This document shows, piece after piece, positions 8,939 to 17,126 of a stretch of 64,000 nucleotides of DNA (position 1 is the first letter of the stretch; each line of letters starts with the position of its first letter). The stretch comes from CAXQZM01 sp965229645 (lineage in GTDB: Bacteria; Pseudomonadota; Alphaproteobacteria; UBA7985), in assembly GCA_965229645.1 (NCBI GenBank), contig OZ245893.1, positions 3,038,001 through 3,102,000 of the forward strand, in the 5' to 3' direction. Below the pieces are notes generated by a model. The model was not told the origin of the DNA, made no database searches, and worked only from the letters and a program-made list of their open reading frames with translations. The position numbers were made by a program, and so were the translations under genes.

Positions 8939-9256
8939 ATGCCCGATTTCATTTTCGTCTACCACGGCGGCACGATCCCCGAAACCGAAGAAGCGCAGCA
9001 AGCCTCCATGGCCGCTTGGGGCGCTTGGTTTGAAGATATGGGTACCCAGGTGAAGGACCCTGGCAATCCCGTTGGCAAATCCTCCACCGTGTCCGCCCAA
9101 GGCGTCGAGCCGCACGGCGGCGCCAATCCCATTAGCGGCTACACCGTCGTGACGGTTCCAAACAAAGAGGCCGCCGAGGCCCTCGCGAAAAAATCCCCGA
9201 TCATGGGCGAGGGCGGCAGCATTGAAGTCGCCGAAATCATCGAAATGGATATGTAG
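8939..9256 (+). CDS. YCII/DGPF-domain-like protein, unknown role
   Basis: The product is a 105-residue soluble protein starting MPDFIFVYHGG, with a SGYTVVTVPNKEAAEALAKK segment and the closing GSIEVAEIIEM. This pattern of a short alpha/beta barrel with a final strand is typical of YCII-related (DGPF-type) proteins, which often sit beside ECF sigma factors or oxidoreductases. No catalytic function can be assigned. A purine-rich AAGAAAGAA stretch lies just upstream of the ATG and may serve as the ribosome site. It is convergent with the dehydrogenase gene at 9295, from which it is separated by 38 bp. Confidence 0.75.
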   Translation: MPDFIFVYHGGTIPETEEAQQASMAAWGAWFEDMGTQVKDPGNPVGKSSTVSAQGVEPHGGANPISGYTVVTVPNKEAAEALAKKSPIMGEGGSIEVAEIIEMDM

Positions 9257-9294
9257 GGCCCGAGCCTCGCTCGGGGCCATGCGCGATGGGGGTG

Positions 9295-11781
9295 TCAGGA
9301 CCGCAAGGCTGAGTTCTCTGGGTCGTAGGGGCTTTCGGCGATGATGCGCGCGGGGCGCAAGCTGTCGAGGACGCGTACCTGACATTCGAGCCCGACGTGG
9401 GCCTGAGCCGTCTTGACGTAGCCGAGCAAGAGGGATTTGCCAACATGATGACCGTAACCGCCGGCGGTGCCGCGCCCGATGACGTCCCCGTCCAAAATGA
9501 TCGGTTCGTTGCCAAAAGCGTCGGCGGGGTCGTCAGGATCGACATCGATTTCTAGGGTGCAGTACTGGGTCGGCACACCTGCCGCGCGCTGGGCGTCCAG
9601 CGCCGCCTTACCGATGAAGTCGGCTTTCTTTGGCGAAACGAAGCGCGCGAAACCCGCCTCCAACATCGAGTTCTCGGCGTTGATGTCTGTCCCCCACAGC
9701 CGGTAGGATTTTTCCAGCCGCATCGAGTCCATGGCGCGCATCCCGACCAAGCCCAGATCATAGGTCTTGCCCGCCGCGACCAACAGGTCGAATAGGTGGT
9801 TCTGGTATTCGATGGGATGATGCAGCTCCCAGCCCAGCGACCCGACGAAGTTGACCCGCAAGGCCCGCACCGTTTCAGCGTATCCAATCGGAATATCCTG
9901 CATGGTCAACCAGGGAAAGGCGGCGTTAGAAACATCGGCGTCGGCGATCTGCGCCAAGACCTGGCGCGCGTCGGGCCCTGCCAAGACAAACACCCCATAT
10001 TGCGTGGTGACATCGCGGAAATGCACGCTACCATCCTTGGGCATCATGTGCGTCAGGTACGACACGTCGATGGCGCGCGCGGCCCCCGGGCCGACCACGT
10101 AGAACCGCTCCCCCACATAGCCGTCGGCCAGTTTCAGAACCGTATATTCTGACCGGATCGACCCAGAGGGGTTGAGCGCGTGGCAGAGCCGCACCGACCC
10201 TTGTTTCTTTGGAATGGCATTGGCAACGATCTGGTCCAGGAACGCCCGCGCGCCAGTACCCTCAATCTCGTACTTGGCGAAGGAGGACAGTTCCATCAAG
10301 CCCACGCCCTGACGCATATGACCGACCTCGCGCCCCACGGCATCGAACCAGTTGGACCGGCGGTAGGAATAGACATCTTCGCGCGCCTCCCCCGCTTTGG
10401 CAAACCAGTTCGGCCGCTCCCACCCGACCCGCGCGCCCCAGACGGCGCCTGCCGCGTCCAGCCGGTCGTGGCACGGCACGGTCTTGGCGGGACGGCCCGC
10501 CGCGCGCTCCTCCATGGGGAAATGGTTGACGAATACGTGGGCATACGCCTCTTCGTTCTTGATCTTGGCGAAATGCTTGGACGTGACGCCAAAGCGCCGC
10601 GGATCGACGCCGAGCATATCGACCGACGGTTCGCCGTCGATGATCCAGTTCGCAAGCTGCCAGCCCGCGCCGCCCGCCGCCGTTACCCCGAAGGAGTGCG
10701 CTTCAGAAATCCAATAGTTGGGCAAACCAAAGGCAGGACCAACCATGGGGTTGCCGTCGGGGGCATACGAAATGGGGCCGTTGACGATGTCTTTGATGCC
10801 CGCCGTTTCAAACGAAGGGACGCGGCGCATACAGGCCTCAACGTGGGGCATGAGCCGTTCCAAATCCCCAGGGAACAAGTCCTTTTCAAAGGTACTGGGA
10901 ACGCCGTCGACAAAGCACGCAGGCGCGCCCTTGTACTCGTAGGGCCCCAGGATCCACCCGCCGCGTTCCTCGCGCAAGTACCAGGAATTGTCGGACTCGC
11001 GCAGCACGGGCAGTTCCGACGCGCCGCCCGCCCGATAGGCGACGAGGGCTGGGTCTTCGTCGGTGACAATGTACTGATGCTCGACTGGAATCGCTGGGAT
11101 TTGCAAGCCCACCTTGCGCGCAGTTTCGAACGCATAGTTGCCCGAGGCGGTGATCACATGATCGCACCGGATTTGACCTTTGGTGTCAGGGTCCTGGGAC
11201 TTTTCCCAGGACACGACCCATTCGTTCGCGTCGCGCTCAATCTGGGTCACCCGCGTGTGCTGGTGGATGCTACCGCCCTGATCGCGCGCGCCCTTGGCCA
11301 GGGCCATGGTCAAATCCACGGGCGCAATATGGCCATCGGTCGGGTGGAACAGGGCGCCGACCAAACCATCGGGGTCGATCAGCGGCCACAGGTCTTTGAT
11401 CTCGTTAACCGACAGCATGTGGCTTTCTACGCCGATGGTCTCGGCAGTGGAGCGGTACCAGTGGTACTCGTCCATGCGTTCCTTGTTCATGGCAAGGCGC
11501 AGATTGCCCGTGTTGTGGAAGGAAACGTCCTGGCCAGTTTCGGCCTCGAGTTTCTTATAGAGTTCTACCGAATACTGGTGCAACTGGCCGACGGCGTAGG
11601 AAACATTGAACAGGGGCAAGAGGCCCGCCGCGTGCCACGTTGACCCCGCCGTCAGCTCGGTACGCTCGAGCAAGACCGCCTCAGCACCCCACCCGCGCTT
11701 GGCCAAGTGATACAGCGCCGAAACGCCAACAACGCCGCCACCGACGATGACAACGCGAGCCGTGGATGTAAGCTGGGCCAT
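9295..11781 (-). CDS. FAD-dependent dimethylglycine/sarcosine dehydrogenase-like protein with GcvT domain
   Basis: This 828-residue protein has two parts. Residues 1 to about 400 form a DAO-type FAD domain with the Rossmann motif VVIVGGGVVG (10-19) and GSTWHAAG, whose His50 corresponds to the covalent flavin-attachment His of dimethylglycine and sarcosine dehydrogenases. Residues from about 430 to the end form an aminomethyltransferase (GcvT) domain that normally passes the oxidised methyl group to tetrahydrofolate (for example YVGERFYVVGPG, GLVGMRAMDSMRLEKSYRLWG). The enzyme should demethylate dimethylglycine, sarcosine or a related amine. The order of the two domains and the length (about 810-860) are standard. 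The start has a TAGGAG site. A complete palindromic repeat lies directly upstream, between it and the end of the S10 operon on the same strand. Confidence 0.88.
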   Translation of the reverse strand: MAQLTSTARVVIVGGGVVGVSALYHLAKRGWGAEAVLLERTELTAGSTWHAAGLLPLFNVSYAVGQLHQYSVELYKKLEAETGQDVSFHNTGNLRLAMNKERMDEYHWYRSTAETIGVESHMLSVNEIKDLWPLIDPDGLVGALFHPTDGHIAPVDLTMALAKGARDQGGSIHQHTRVTQIERDANEWVVSWEKSQDPDTKGQIRCDHVITASGNYAFETARKVGLQIPAIPVEHQYIVTDEDPALVAYRAGGASELPVLRESDNSWYLREERGGWILGPYEYKGAPACFVDGVPSTFEKDLFPGDLERLMPHVEACMRRVPSFETAGIKDIVNGPISYAPDGNPMVGPAFGLPNYWISEAHSFGVTAAGGAGWQLANWIIDGEPSVDMLGVDPRRFGVTSKHFAKIKNEEAYAHVFVNHFPMEERAAGRPAKTVPCHDRLDAAGAVWGARVGWERPNWFAKAGEAREDVYSYRRSNWFDAVGREVGHMRQGVGLMELSSFAKYEIEGTGARAFLDQIVANAIPKKQGSVRLCHALNPSGSIRSEYTVLKLADGYVGERFYVVGPGAARAIDVSYLTHMMPKDGSVHFRDVTTQYGVFVLAGPDARQVLAQIADADVSNAAFPWLTMQDIPIGYAETVRALRVNFVGSLGWELHHPIEYQNHLFDLLVAAGKTYDLGLVGMRAMDSMRLEKSYRLWGTDINAENSMLEAGFARFVSPKKADFIGKAALDAQRAAGVPTQYCTLEIDVDPDDPADAFGNEPIILDGDVIGRGTAGGYGHHVGKSLLLGYVKTAQAHVGLECQVRVLDSLRPARIIAESPYDPENSALRS

Positions 11782-11794
11782 AGAGGACTCCTAA

Positions 11795-11992
11795 AACCAT
11801 CGGCCAAAAAAGTTGACACTTTTTTGGCCGCTTTATGTCTCACGGCAGAAACGCTTCGCGTTTCGCCTCCGACGGGGCCTTCGCTTATACCCCGAGGCGC
11901 TTTCGCGCTATTCTCGGGGCCGCTGCGGGGGCCGCAGTCGCGGCCCTTATACCAGCGATCATTAGAGTCATTCTCATTCGCCGCTGGTATAT
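11795..11992 (-). repeat. palindromic intergenic repeat, complete copy B
   Basis: This roughly 198-bp element is oriented opposite to copy C and is clearly homologous along its full length. In element order (minus strand) it has an outer inverted repeat TATACCAGCG / CGCTGGTATA, then GGGCCGC-GACT-GCGGCCC, CCCCGAG / CTCGGGG, AAACGC-GAA-GCGTTT, and a final 13-bp hairpin CGGCCAAAAAAGT with a 4-base loop. The last hairpin ends about 14 bp before the dehydrogenase start codon, so it would lie in that gene's leader. It separates the S10 operon from the flavoprotein gene. The 11993-12070 stretch next to rpsQ shows nothing else. Confidence 0.8.
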
Positions 11993-12070
11993 GAACTGAA
12001 ATCCCCCCAAATTTAACGATTCCCCGCCCCAGACCCAAGCCTAGGTGCGACGGGATTTAGCAGAGAATCC

Positions 12071-12310
12071 TCAGGCAGCTTCGCCGTAAATGACCGCAAA
12101 GCGCTTGTTCTTCGATACTGGCGGGCATTCCTGAATTGAGACGACGTCGCCTTCTTTGCAACGGTTTTCGGGGTCGTGCGCGGCGAACTTTTTCGATTTC
12201 TTGACGAATTTTTTGTAGAGCGGATGCATGACCCGCCGCTCGACCAGGACGGTTGCGGTCTTGTCTTGCTTGTCGCTGGTAACGACGCCTTTGAGGATGC
12301 GTTTGGGCAT
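12071..12310 (-). CDS. rpsQ: 30S ribosomal protein S17
   Basis: S17 is a primary 16S rRNA binder. The 79 residues show the family pattern: MPKRILKGVVTSDKQDKTATV, then VLVERRVMHPLYKKFVKKSKKF, the AHDPENRCKEGDVV turn and ECPPVSKNKRF. It is the last gene of the S10 operon in this window. In most bacteria rplN, rplX and rplE follow directly; here a palindromic repeat and an unrelated flavoprotein gene follow instead. Confidence 0.97.
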   Translation of the reverse strand: MPKRILKGVVTSDKQDKTATVLVERRVMHPLYKKFVKKSKKFAAHDPENRCKEGDVVSIQECPPVSKNKRFAVIYGEAA

Positions 12311-12320
12311 AGGTGGTTCC

Positions 12321-12536
12321 TTAACTGCTCGCAGCCGCAGCCTTCGCGGCCATGACCTGCTCGTGCATAATGGTTTTGATGCGCGCTATGTCTTTTTTGA
12401 TTTTGCGAAAGTCTGCCGACCCCTCGAGCGCCAGGTTGGCTTGCTTAAAGCGCAGGTTCATCAACTCTTCGCGCTTTTTGATCAGGTCTTCTTTGAGTTG
12501 TTCGCGGGTTTTGCTGCGAATCTCTGAGGCTTTCAT
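12321..12536 (-). CDS. rpmC: 50S ribosomal protein L29
   Basis: L29 sits at the peptide exit tunnel near L23 and helps form the docking site for trigger factor and SRP. The 71-residue helical protein begins MKASEIRSKTREQLKEDL and has the ELMNLRFKQANLALEG and DFRKIKKDIARIKTIMHE segments typical of the family. It lies 10 bp upstream of rpsQ and 16 bp downstream of rplP. Confidence 0.97.
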   Translation of the reverse strand: MKASEIRSKTREQLKEDLIKKREELMNLRFKQANLALEGSADFRKIKKDIARIKTIMHEQVMAAKAAAASS

Positions 12537-12552
12537 GGCTCCAACCCTTTGC

Positions 12553-12972
12553 TTAAGCGCCCACCGCCAGGCGGGCGACGATTTTGGTCTTAATCGGCAA
12601 TTTGGCCGCAGCCAAGTCGAAGGCTTCGCGCGCCACCTCTTCGGTCACCCCATCGATCTCGAACAAGATGCGCCCAGGATTGACCCGAACCGCCCAGTGG
12701 TCGATCGACCCCTTGCCCTTGCCCTGGCGCACCTCAGCGGGTTTGGACGACACTGGCAGATCGGGGAAGATGCGGATCCAGAGCTTGCCAGCCCGTTTCA
12801 TAGCCCGCGACATGGCGCGCCGGCTTGCCTCAATCTGGCGGGCCGTCACACGCTCGCCCGTGACGGCCTTGAGGCCGTAGGTGCCAAAGTTGAGCTCGAA
12901 GCCGCCCTTGGCCTGGCCGCGTAGCCGGCCCTTGAAGGCTTTGCGAAATTTAGTACGTTTGGGGAGCATCAT
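12553..12972 (-). CDS. rplP: 50S ribosomal protein L16
   Basis: L16 contacts the A-site tRNA and helps organise the peptidyltransferase centre. The 139 residues begin MMLPKRTKFRKAFKGR and include FGTYGLKAVTGERVTARQIE, RKAGKLWIRIFPD-type sequence and GKGSIDHWAVRVNPGRILFE, all characteristic. Two adjacent ATG codons precede LPKRTK; the second may be the true start. It lies 15 bp after rpsC. Confidence 0.97.
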   Translation of the reverse strand: MMLPKRTKFRKAFKGRLRGQAKGGFELNFGTYGLKAVTGERVTARQIEASRRAMSRAMKRAGKLWIRIFPDLPVSSKPAEVRQGKGKGSIDHWAVRVNPGRILFEIDGVTEEVAREAFDLAAAKLPIKTKIVARLAVGA

Positions 12973-12987
12973 GGCGAACCACCTCCT

Positions 12988-13689
12988 CTAAGCTGCGCGA
13001 GAGCCCACGGGGCCCCCCGCATGGAAATCCTGGGCGCGACGCTCATGGGCCCCTGGGTCATGTTCCAAGATGTCACCGCGATAGATCCATACCTTGACGC
13101 CTATGATGCCGTAAGTCGTCAGGCCTTCGGCCAAGCCATAGTCGACATCGGCGCGCAGGGTGTGCAGGGGCACGCGCCCCTCGCGGTACCATTCGGTCCG
13201 CGCGATCTCGGCGCCGCCGAGGCGGCCGGCGCAGTTGATGCGAATGCCGCCAGCGCCCAAGCGAATCGCGGTCTGGACCGCCCGCTTCATAGCGCGGCGG
13301 AAGGAGGCGCGCCGCTCAAGCTGCTGCGCCACCGATTCGGCGACCAGTTGGGCATCGACCTCGGGCTTGCGCACTTCCACGATGTTCAGCGCCACCTCGG
13401 CGCCAGAAAGGGCGTTCAAGTCTTTGCGCAAGCGTTCGATATCCGCGCCCTTTTTGCCGATGATCACACCTGGGCGCGCGGCATGGACGGTTACGCGCGG
13501 GCGCTTGGCGGGCCGTTCGATAACAACCTTGGCGATCCCAGCTTGCTTAAGGCGCTTGGTGATGAAGTCGCGGATTTTGAAATCTTCGTGCAGCAGGTCG
13601 GCGTATTCCTTGCCCTCTGCGTACCAGCGACTGTCCCAAGTGCGGTTGACACCAAGGCGGATCGAGATTGGGTTGACCTTCTGTCCCAT
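12988..13689 (-). CDS. rpsC: 30S ribosomal protein S3
   Basis: S3 forms part of the mRNA entry channel and carries a KH RNA-binding domain. The 233-residue product begins MGQKVNPISIRLGVNRTWDS. The KH motif is visible as HAARPGVIIGKKGADIERLR, and the C-terminal domain has GAGGIRINCAGRLGGAEIAR. An in-frame TTG three codons upstream would overlap rplV, but its spacing to the GAGGAG ribosome site is too short; the ATG chosen lies one base past the rplV stop. The tail is slightly extended (HERRAQDFHAGGPVGSRAA), as often seen in alphaproteobacteria. Confidence 0.96.
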   Translation of the reverse strand: MGQKVNPISIRLGVNRTWDSRWYAEGKEYADLLHEDFKIRDFITKRLKQAGIAKVVIERPAKRPRVTVHAARPGVIIGKKGADIERLRKDLNALSGAEVALNIVEVRKPEVDAQLVAESVAQQLERRASFRRAMKRAVQTAIRLGAGGIRINCAGRLGGAEIARTEWYREGRVPLHTLRADVDYGLAEGLTTYGIIGVKVWIYRGDILEHDPGAHERRAQDFHAGGPVGSRAA

Positions 13690-13690
13690 C

Positions 13691-14068
13691 TTAGACAAGC
13701 TCCTCTGATTCGCGAACCACGATGGTGATGCGGCTAAATTTCTTCAGGATCCGACCTGTGCGCCCCCGGGCACGGGCCCGAAACCGCCGCAGGACCAGCG
13801 ATTTGCCGACGTAGGCTTCGGCCACGATCAGGCGATCAGGGTCCAACTCATGATTGTGTTCCGCATTGGCCACGGCCGACTGCAAGGTCTTTTTGACCTC
13901 TCCTGCCACGCGTCGCTTGGAAAACGATAGCATGGTTTGGGCCTCCTCCACCGTGCGCCCGCGGATCATAGCGGCAACCAAGTTGAGCTTTTGCGGGCTG
14001 GTCTTGATCTGCTTATTAATGGCCTGCGCTTCGTTGTCGGCTAAGCGTCGAGGGTTTGGCTTGCTCAT
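13691..14068 (-). CDS. rplV: 50S ribosomal protein L22
   Basis: L22 lines the exit tunnel with its extended hairpin. The 125 residues include SPQKLNLVAAMIRGRTVEEA near the start, the AVANAEHNHELDPDRLIVAEAYV core, and the tunnel hairpin as RRFRARARGRTGRILK. The N-terminus carries an extra ten or so residues before the conserved domain. It lies 2 bp after rpsS. Confidence 0.97.
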   Translation of the reverse strand: MSKPNPRRLADNEAQAINKQIKTSPQKLNLVAAMIRGRTVEEAQTMLSFSKRRVAGEVKKTLQSAVANAEHNHELDPDRLIVAEAYVGKSLVLRRFRARARGRTGRILKKFSRITIVVRESEELV

Positions 14069-14070
14069 AA

Positions 14071-14349
14071 CTACTTCCGTTTCGCTTTCTTATCGACCCC
14101 GTGCCCGTAGTAGGTACGGGTTGGAGAAAATTCGCCAAATTTGTGACCGACCATATCTTCGCTTACCAATACGGGCACGTGCTTGCGGCCATCGTAGACG
14201 CCGAAGTTGAGTCCAACAAACTGCGGCAAAATCGTCGAGCGGCGCGACCAAGTCTTGATCACATCGTTGCGGCCCGACTCCCGCACCTTCTCCGCCTTCT
14301 TCAAGAGATAGGCGTCAACGAACGGGCCTTTCCAAACAGAACGTGCCAT
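14071..14349 (-). CDS. rpsS: 30S ribosomal protein S19
   Basis: S19 binds S13 and 16S rRNA in the head of the small subunit. The 92-residue product has MARSVWKGPFVDAYLLKKAE at the start, TWSRRSTILPQFVGL in the middle, and the closing GHKFGEFSPTRTYYGHG motif, all standard. Length is normal. Confidence 0.98.
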   Translation of the reverse strand: MARSVWKGPFVDAYLLKKAEKVRESGRNDVIKTWSRRSTILPQFVGLNFGVYDGRKHVPVLVSEDMVGHKFGEFSPTRTYYGHGVDKKAKRK

Positions 14350-14362
14350 GGGTCTTCTTCCT

Positions 14363-15196
14363 CTACTTCTTCTTCGCCTGGTGACGGGTACGCATAATCA
14401 AGCGATCGGTCTTTTTGTTCTTGCGGGTCTTGGCCCCTTTGGTCGGCTTGCCCCAGGGGGTCACGGGGTGGCGTCCGCCCGAGGTGCGCCCCTCACCACC
14501 GCCATGGGGGTGATCAATGGGGTTCATGACGACGCCGCGCACATGGGGGCGCTTGCCTTTCCAGCGATTGCGGCCAGCTTTACCAAAGTTCTGGTTGGAA
14601 TGGTCGGCGTTGGACACCGCGCCGATGGTCGCCATGCACTCTTGGCGCACCCGGCGTTGCTCGCCCGAGTTCAGCCGCAACAGGGCATAGCCGCTGTCGC
14701 GCCCGACAACCTGCACGTAGGTGCCCGCCGAACGGGCGATGCGCCCGCCCTGACCCGCTTGCAATTCGACGTTGTGAACAATTGTCCCAACGGGAATGGC
14801 CGCGAGCGGCAGGGCGTTGCCTGGCTTGATATCGGCCTTCTCGCCCGCCTCAATCCGATCCCCCACGGCCAAGCGCTGCGGAGCTAAGATGTAGGCCAGA
14901 TCGCCGTTGGCGTACTTGATCAGCGCGATGAAGGCGGTGCGATTGGGATCGTACTCCAGACGCTCGACAACCGCAGTTTCAAACCGACGCCGCTTAAAAT
15001 CAATCTTCCGATAGCGGCGCTTGTGGCCACCGCCGCGTTGCCACATGGTGATGCGGCCCTGGTTGTTGCGCCCGCCTGACTTGGTCAAACCAAGGGTCAA
15101 ATCCTTGACGGGTTTCCCCTTCCACAAATCCGACCGATCGACGAGGATCAACTCGCGCTGCGAGGGCGTGACGGGATTGTAAGACTTGAGTGCCAT
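14363..15196 (-). CDS. rplB: 50S ribosomal protein L2
   Basis: L2 is a primary 23S rRNA binder needed for subunit association and peptidyltransferase activity. The 277 residues start MALKSYNPVTPSQRELILVD and contain GGGHKRRYRKIDFKR, the LNSGEQRRVRQECMATIG stretch and the highly conserved GVVMNPIDHPHGGGEGRTSGG loop near the C-terminus. No oddities in length or spacing. Confidence 0.98.
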   Translation of the reverse strand: MALKSYNPVTPSQRELILVDRSDLWKGKPVKDLTLGLTKSGGRNNQGRITMWQRGGGHKRRYRKIDFKRRRFETAVVERLEYDPNRTAFIALIKYANGDLAYILAPQRLAVGDRIEAGEKADIKPGNALPLAAIPVGTIVHNVELQAGQGGRIARSAGTYVQVVGRDSGYALLRLNSGEQRRVRQECMATIGAVSNADHSNQNFGKAGRNRWKGKRPHVRGVVMNPIDHPHGGGEGRTSGGRHPVTPWGKPTKGAKTRKNKKTDRLIMRTRHQAKKK

Positions 15197-15210
15197 GTCG
15201 CCTCCGTTCT

Positions 15211-15555
15211 TTACGCCTGCACAGCCTCGAGCGATTGCCCAGGCATGAGGGTGATATAGGCTTTCTTGAAGTGGTTGCGGCGACCAGGCCGACCGCGAAA
15301 CCGCTTGCGTTTGCCGTCTTGGTTTAGGGTGTTGACGGTCTTAACCTTGACGCCGAAAATCTGCTCGACGGCAGCTTTGATTTCGGGCTTGGTGGCATCG
15401 ACGGCAACCTCGAAAACGTAGGCCCCAAACTCGCCGACGTTGGTGGCTTTTTCGGTAATGCGGGGGCGACGCAAAACTTCAAACTTGCGTTCTTGGGAAA
15501 CGGCACGCGCGGGCTTGGCCGCCGCGCGCTTGGACAGCATAAATCCACGGCTCAT
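15211..15555 (-). CDS. rplW: 50S ribosomal protein L23
   Basis: L23 surrounds the tunnel exit and recruits trigger factor. The 114-residue product has the core motifs RRPRITEKATNVGEFGAYVF, AAVEQIFGVKVKTVNTLNQ and GKRKRFRGRPGRRNHFKKAY. The N-terminus (MSRGFMLSKRAAAKPARAV) is about 15 residues longer than usual. The start ATG overlaps the rplD stop as ATGA; an internal Met6 could be used instead. Confidence 0.96.
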   Translation of the reverse strand: MSRGFMLSKRAAAKPARAVSQERKFEVLRRPRITEKATNVGEFGAYVFEVAVDATKPEIKAAVEQIFGVKVKTVNTLNQDGKRKRFRGRPGRRNHFKKAYITLMPGQSLEAVQA

Positions 15556-16172
15556 GACAGGCGCTCCTCTATGGCCGCAACGGCATCGGTGGTGAGAAAG
15601 ACCCGATCGTGGCGCAAAATGTCGTAGACGTTGGCACCCGCCGTCGGCAAGACATCGAGCCCGACGATATTGCCCGCCGCCAAGCGAAAATTCTGATCAA
15701 CCTCGCCGCCGTCGATCACCAGGGCCGATCCAGTGCCGAAGGCGGCCATTTTGGCCTTCAGGTCGCGCGTTTTGGGCGTCGCCAGGCGTGTGGTGTCGAT
15801 GACGGTCAGGTTGCCCTCGGCGACCTTGGCGGCCAACGCGGTCTTTAGGCCTAGGGCGCGGATCTTTTTGGGCAACTTGTGGCCGTGGTCGCGCGGGGTC
15901 GGCCCGTGCGTGATCCCACCGCCGCGAAAGACGTTGGCGCGGCGCGAGCCGTGTCGTGCGCCGCCCGAGCCCTTTTGGCGCGTAAACTTTTTGCCCGTGC
16001 GGGCGATTTCCGACCGTCCCTTGACCTTATGGGTACCGCTGCGCGCCTTGGCCAGTTGATACGTGACGACGCGGGCGAGGATATCGCCGCGCACCTCGAC
16101 GGCGTAGATCGCATCGTTCAGGTCGATCTCGCCCGATTCTTGCTTGTCGAGGGTAAAGATGGGCGTTTTCAT
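15552..16172 (-). CDS. rplD: 50S ribosomal protein L4
   Basis: L4 lines the exit tunnel; in some gammaproteobacteria it also represses the S10 operon, which cannot be judged here. The 206 residues include the tunnel-loop region GRSEIARTGKKFTRQKGSGG followed by ARHGSRRANVFRGGGITHGP, and the C-terminal domain with VLPTAGANVYDILRHDRVFL. The start overlaps the rplC stop by four bases (ATGA) and the end overlaps rplW likewise, so translation is probably coupled across all three. Confidence 0.97.
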   Translation of the reverse strand: MKTPIFTLDKQESGEIDLNDAIYAVEVRGDILARVVTYQLAKARSGTHKVKGRSEIARTGKKFTRQKGSGGARHGSRRANVFRGGGITHGPTPRDHGHKLPKKIRALGLKTALAAKVAEGNLTVIDTTRLATPKTRDLKAKMAAFGTGSALVIDGGEVDQNFRLAAGNIVGLDVLPTAGANVYDILRHDRVFLTTDAVAAIEERLS

Positions 16173-16984
16173 GCGGCGCCTCCGTCGGGTTTGGCCTCGG
16201 TCGCGGCCTCGTCTGGTGCTGCCTCAGGCGCTGGCGTGTCAGCAGATGCCTCCGCTTCAGCAAGGGCCTCAGCGGCGGCCTCGACGGGCGCGTCTTCGGC
16301 AACGGCTTCGACCACTTTCAACCCTGCGGGCGTGGGAACGTCCTCGGGCAAGGCGACTTTCTCGCCGTCGCGAATTAGGACAAAGCCCGTTTTGGGGCCA
16401 GGAACCGCGCCCTTGAGGTAGATCAGGTCGCGATCCGCGTCGATCTTGACAACCTCAAGCGACTGGACCGTGGTGCGGCTAGCGCCCAAGTGGCCCGCCA
16501 TTTTCTTGCCCTTAAAGACCTTGCCTGGGTCTTGGCACTGGCCCGTCGACCCGTGGGCGCGGTGGGATATGGAGACCCCGTGGGAAGCGCGCATGCCCGA
16601 GAAGTTGTGCCGTTTCATGGCCCCAGCGAAGCCCTTGCCGATGGACGTGCCCGTCACATCGACCTTCTGACCGACCAGGAAGTGCGACGCGGCCAAGGTC
16701 GCGCCAGGCTCTAACATGTTGTCGGAACTGACGCGAAACTCCACCAACTTGCGCTTGGGCAGCACTTTGGCTTTGGCAAAGTGACCGCGCATGGGCTTGG
16801 GGACGTTTTTTGCCCGAACCTTGCCGACGCCGAGTTGCACGGCGGTATAACCATCGCGCTCGGGGGTGCGGACCGAGACCACCTGGCACTGGTCCAACTG
16901 CATGACGGTTACGGGAATATGGGCTCCAGTTTCAGAAAACAAGCGGGACATGCCGAGCTTCTGCGCGATTAGGCCGGTTCGCAT
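16169..16984 (-). CDS. rplC: 50S ribosomal protein L3 with acidic C-terminal tail
   Basis: L3 is one of two assembly initiators of the large subunit. The 271-residue product begins MRTGLIAQKLGMSRLFSETG and has the GKGFAGAMKRHNFSGMRASH loop that reaches the peptidyltransferase centre, followed by HRAHGSTGQCQDPGKVFKGK. After about residue 215 comes an Ala/Glu/Pro-rich acidic tail (EDAPVEAAAEALAEAEASAD and onward) absent from E. coli L3. Comparable tails occur in alphaproteobacterial L3, which supports the taxonomic guess. The 142-bp gap before rpsJ is unusually long for this operon. Confidence 0.96.
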   Translation of the reverse strand: MRTGLIAQKLGMSRLFSETGAHIPVTVMQLDQCQVVSVRTPERDGYTAVQLGVGKVRAKNVPKPMRGHFAKAKVLPKRKLVEFRVSSDNMLEPGATLAASHFLVGQKVDVTGTSIGKGFAGAMKRHNFSGMRASHGVSISHRAHGSTGQCQDPGKVFKGKKMAGHLGASRTTVQSLEVVKIDADRDLIYLKGAVPGPKTGFVLIRDGEKVALPEDVPTPAGLKVVEAVAEDAPVEAAAEALAEAEASADTPAPEAAPDEAATEAKPDGGAA

Positions 16985-17126
16985 AGTCTGGTCCTTAAAC
17001 TAACAGGCCGCATCCGCGAGGATGAGACCCTGACCCTGGCGAGTCCAGGTCCTCCCCGCGTTTGTCGGCAGCGGGGTCGCCCTTATGCCCTCAGAATTTG
17101 CTGGGGGACTTTGCGCTCGCGGGGAC
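16985..17126 (-). other. rpsJ-rplC intergenic stretch with small hairpins
   Basis: No ORF is credible here. Two short inverted repeats are visible: CCTGG-CGAGT-CCAGG near 17035-17051, and CCCCGC / GCGGGG just after it. They could be an attenuator or processing site inside the S10 mRNA, but nothing proves function. Confidence 0.3.
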
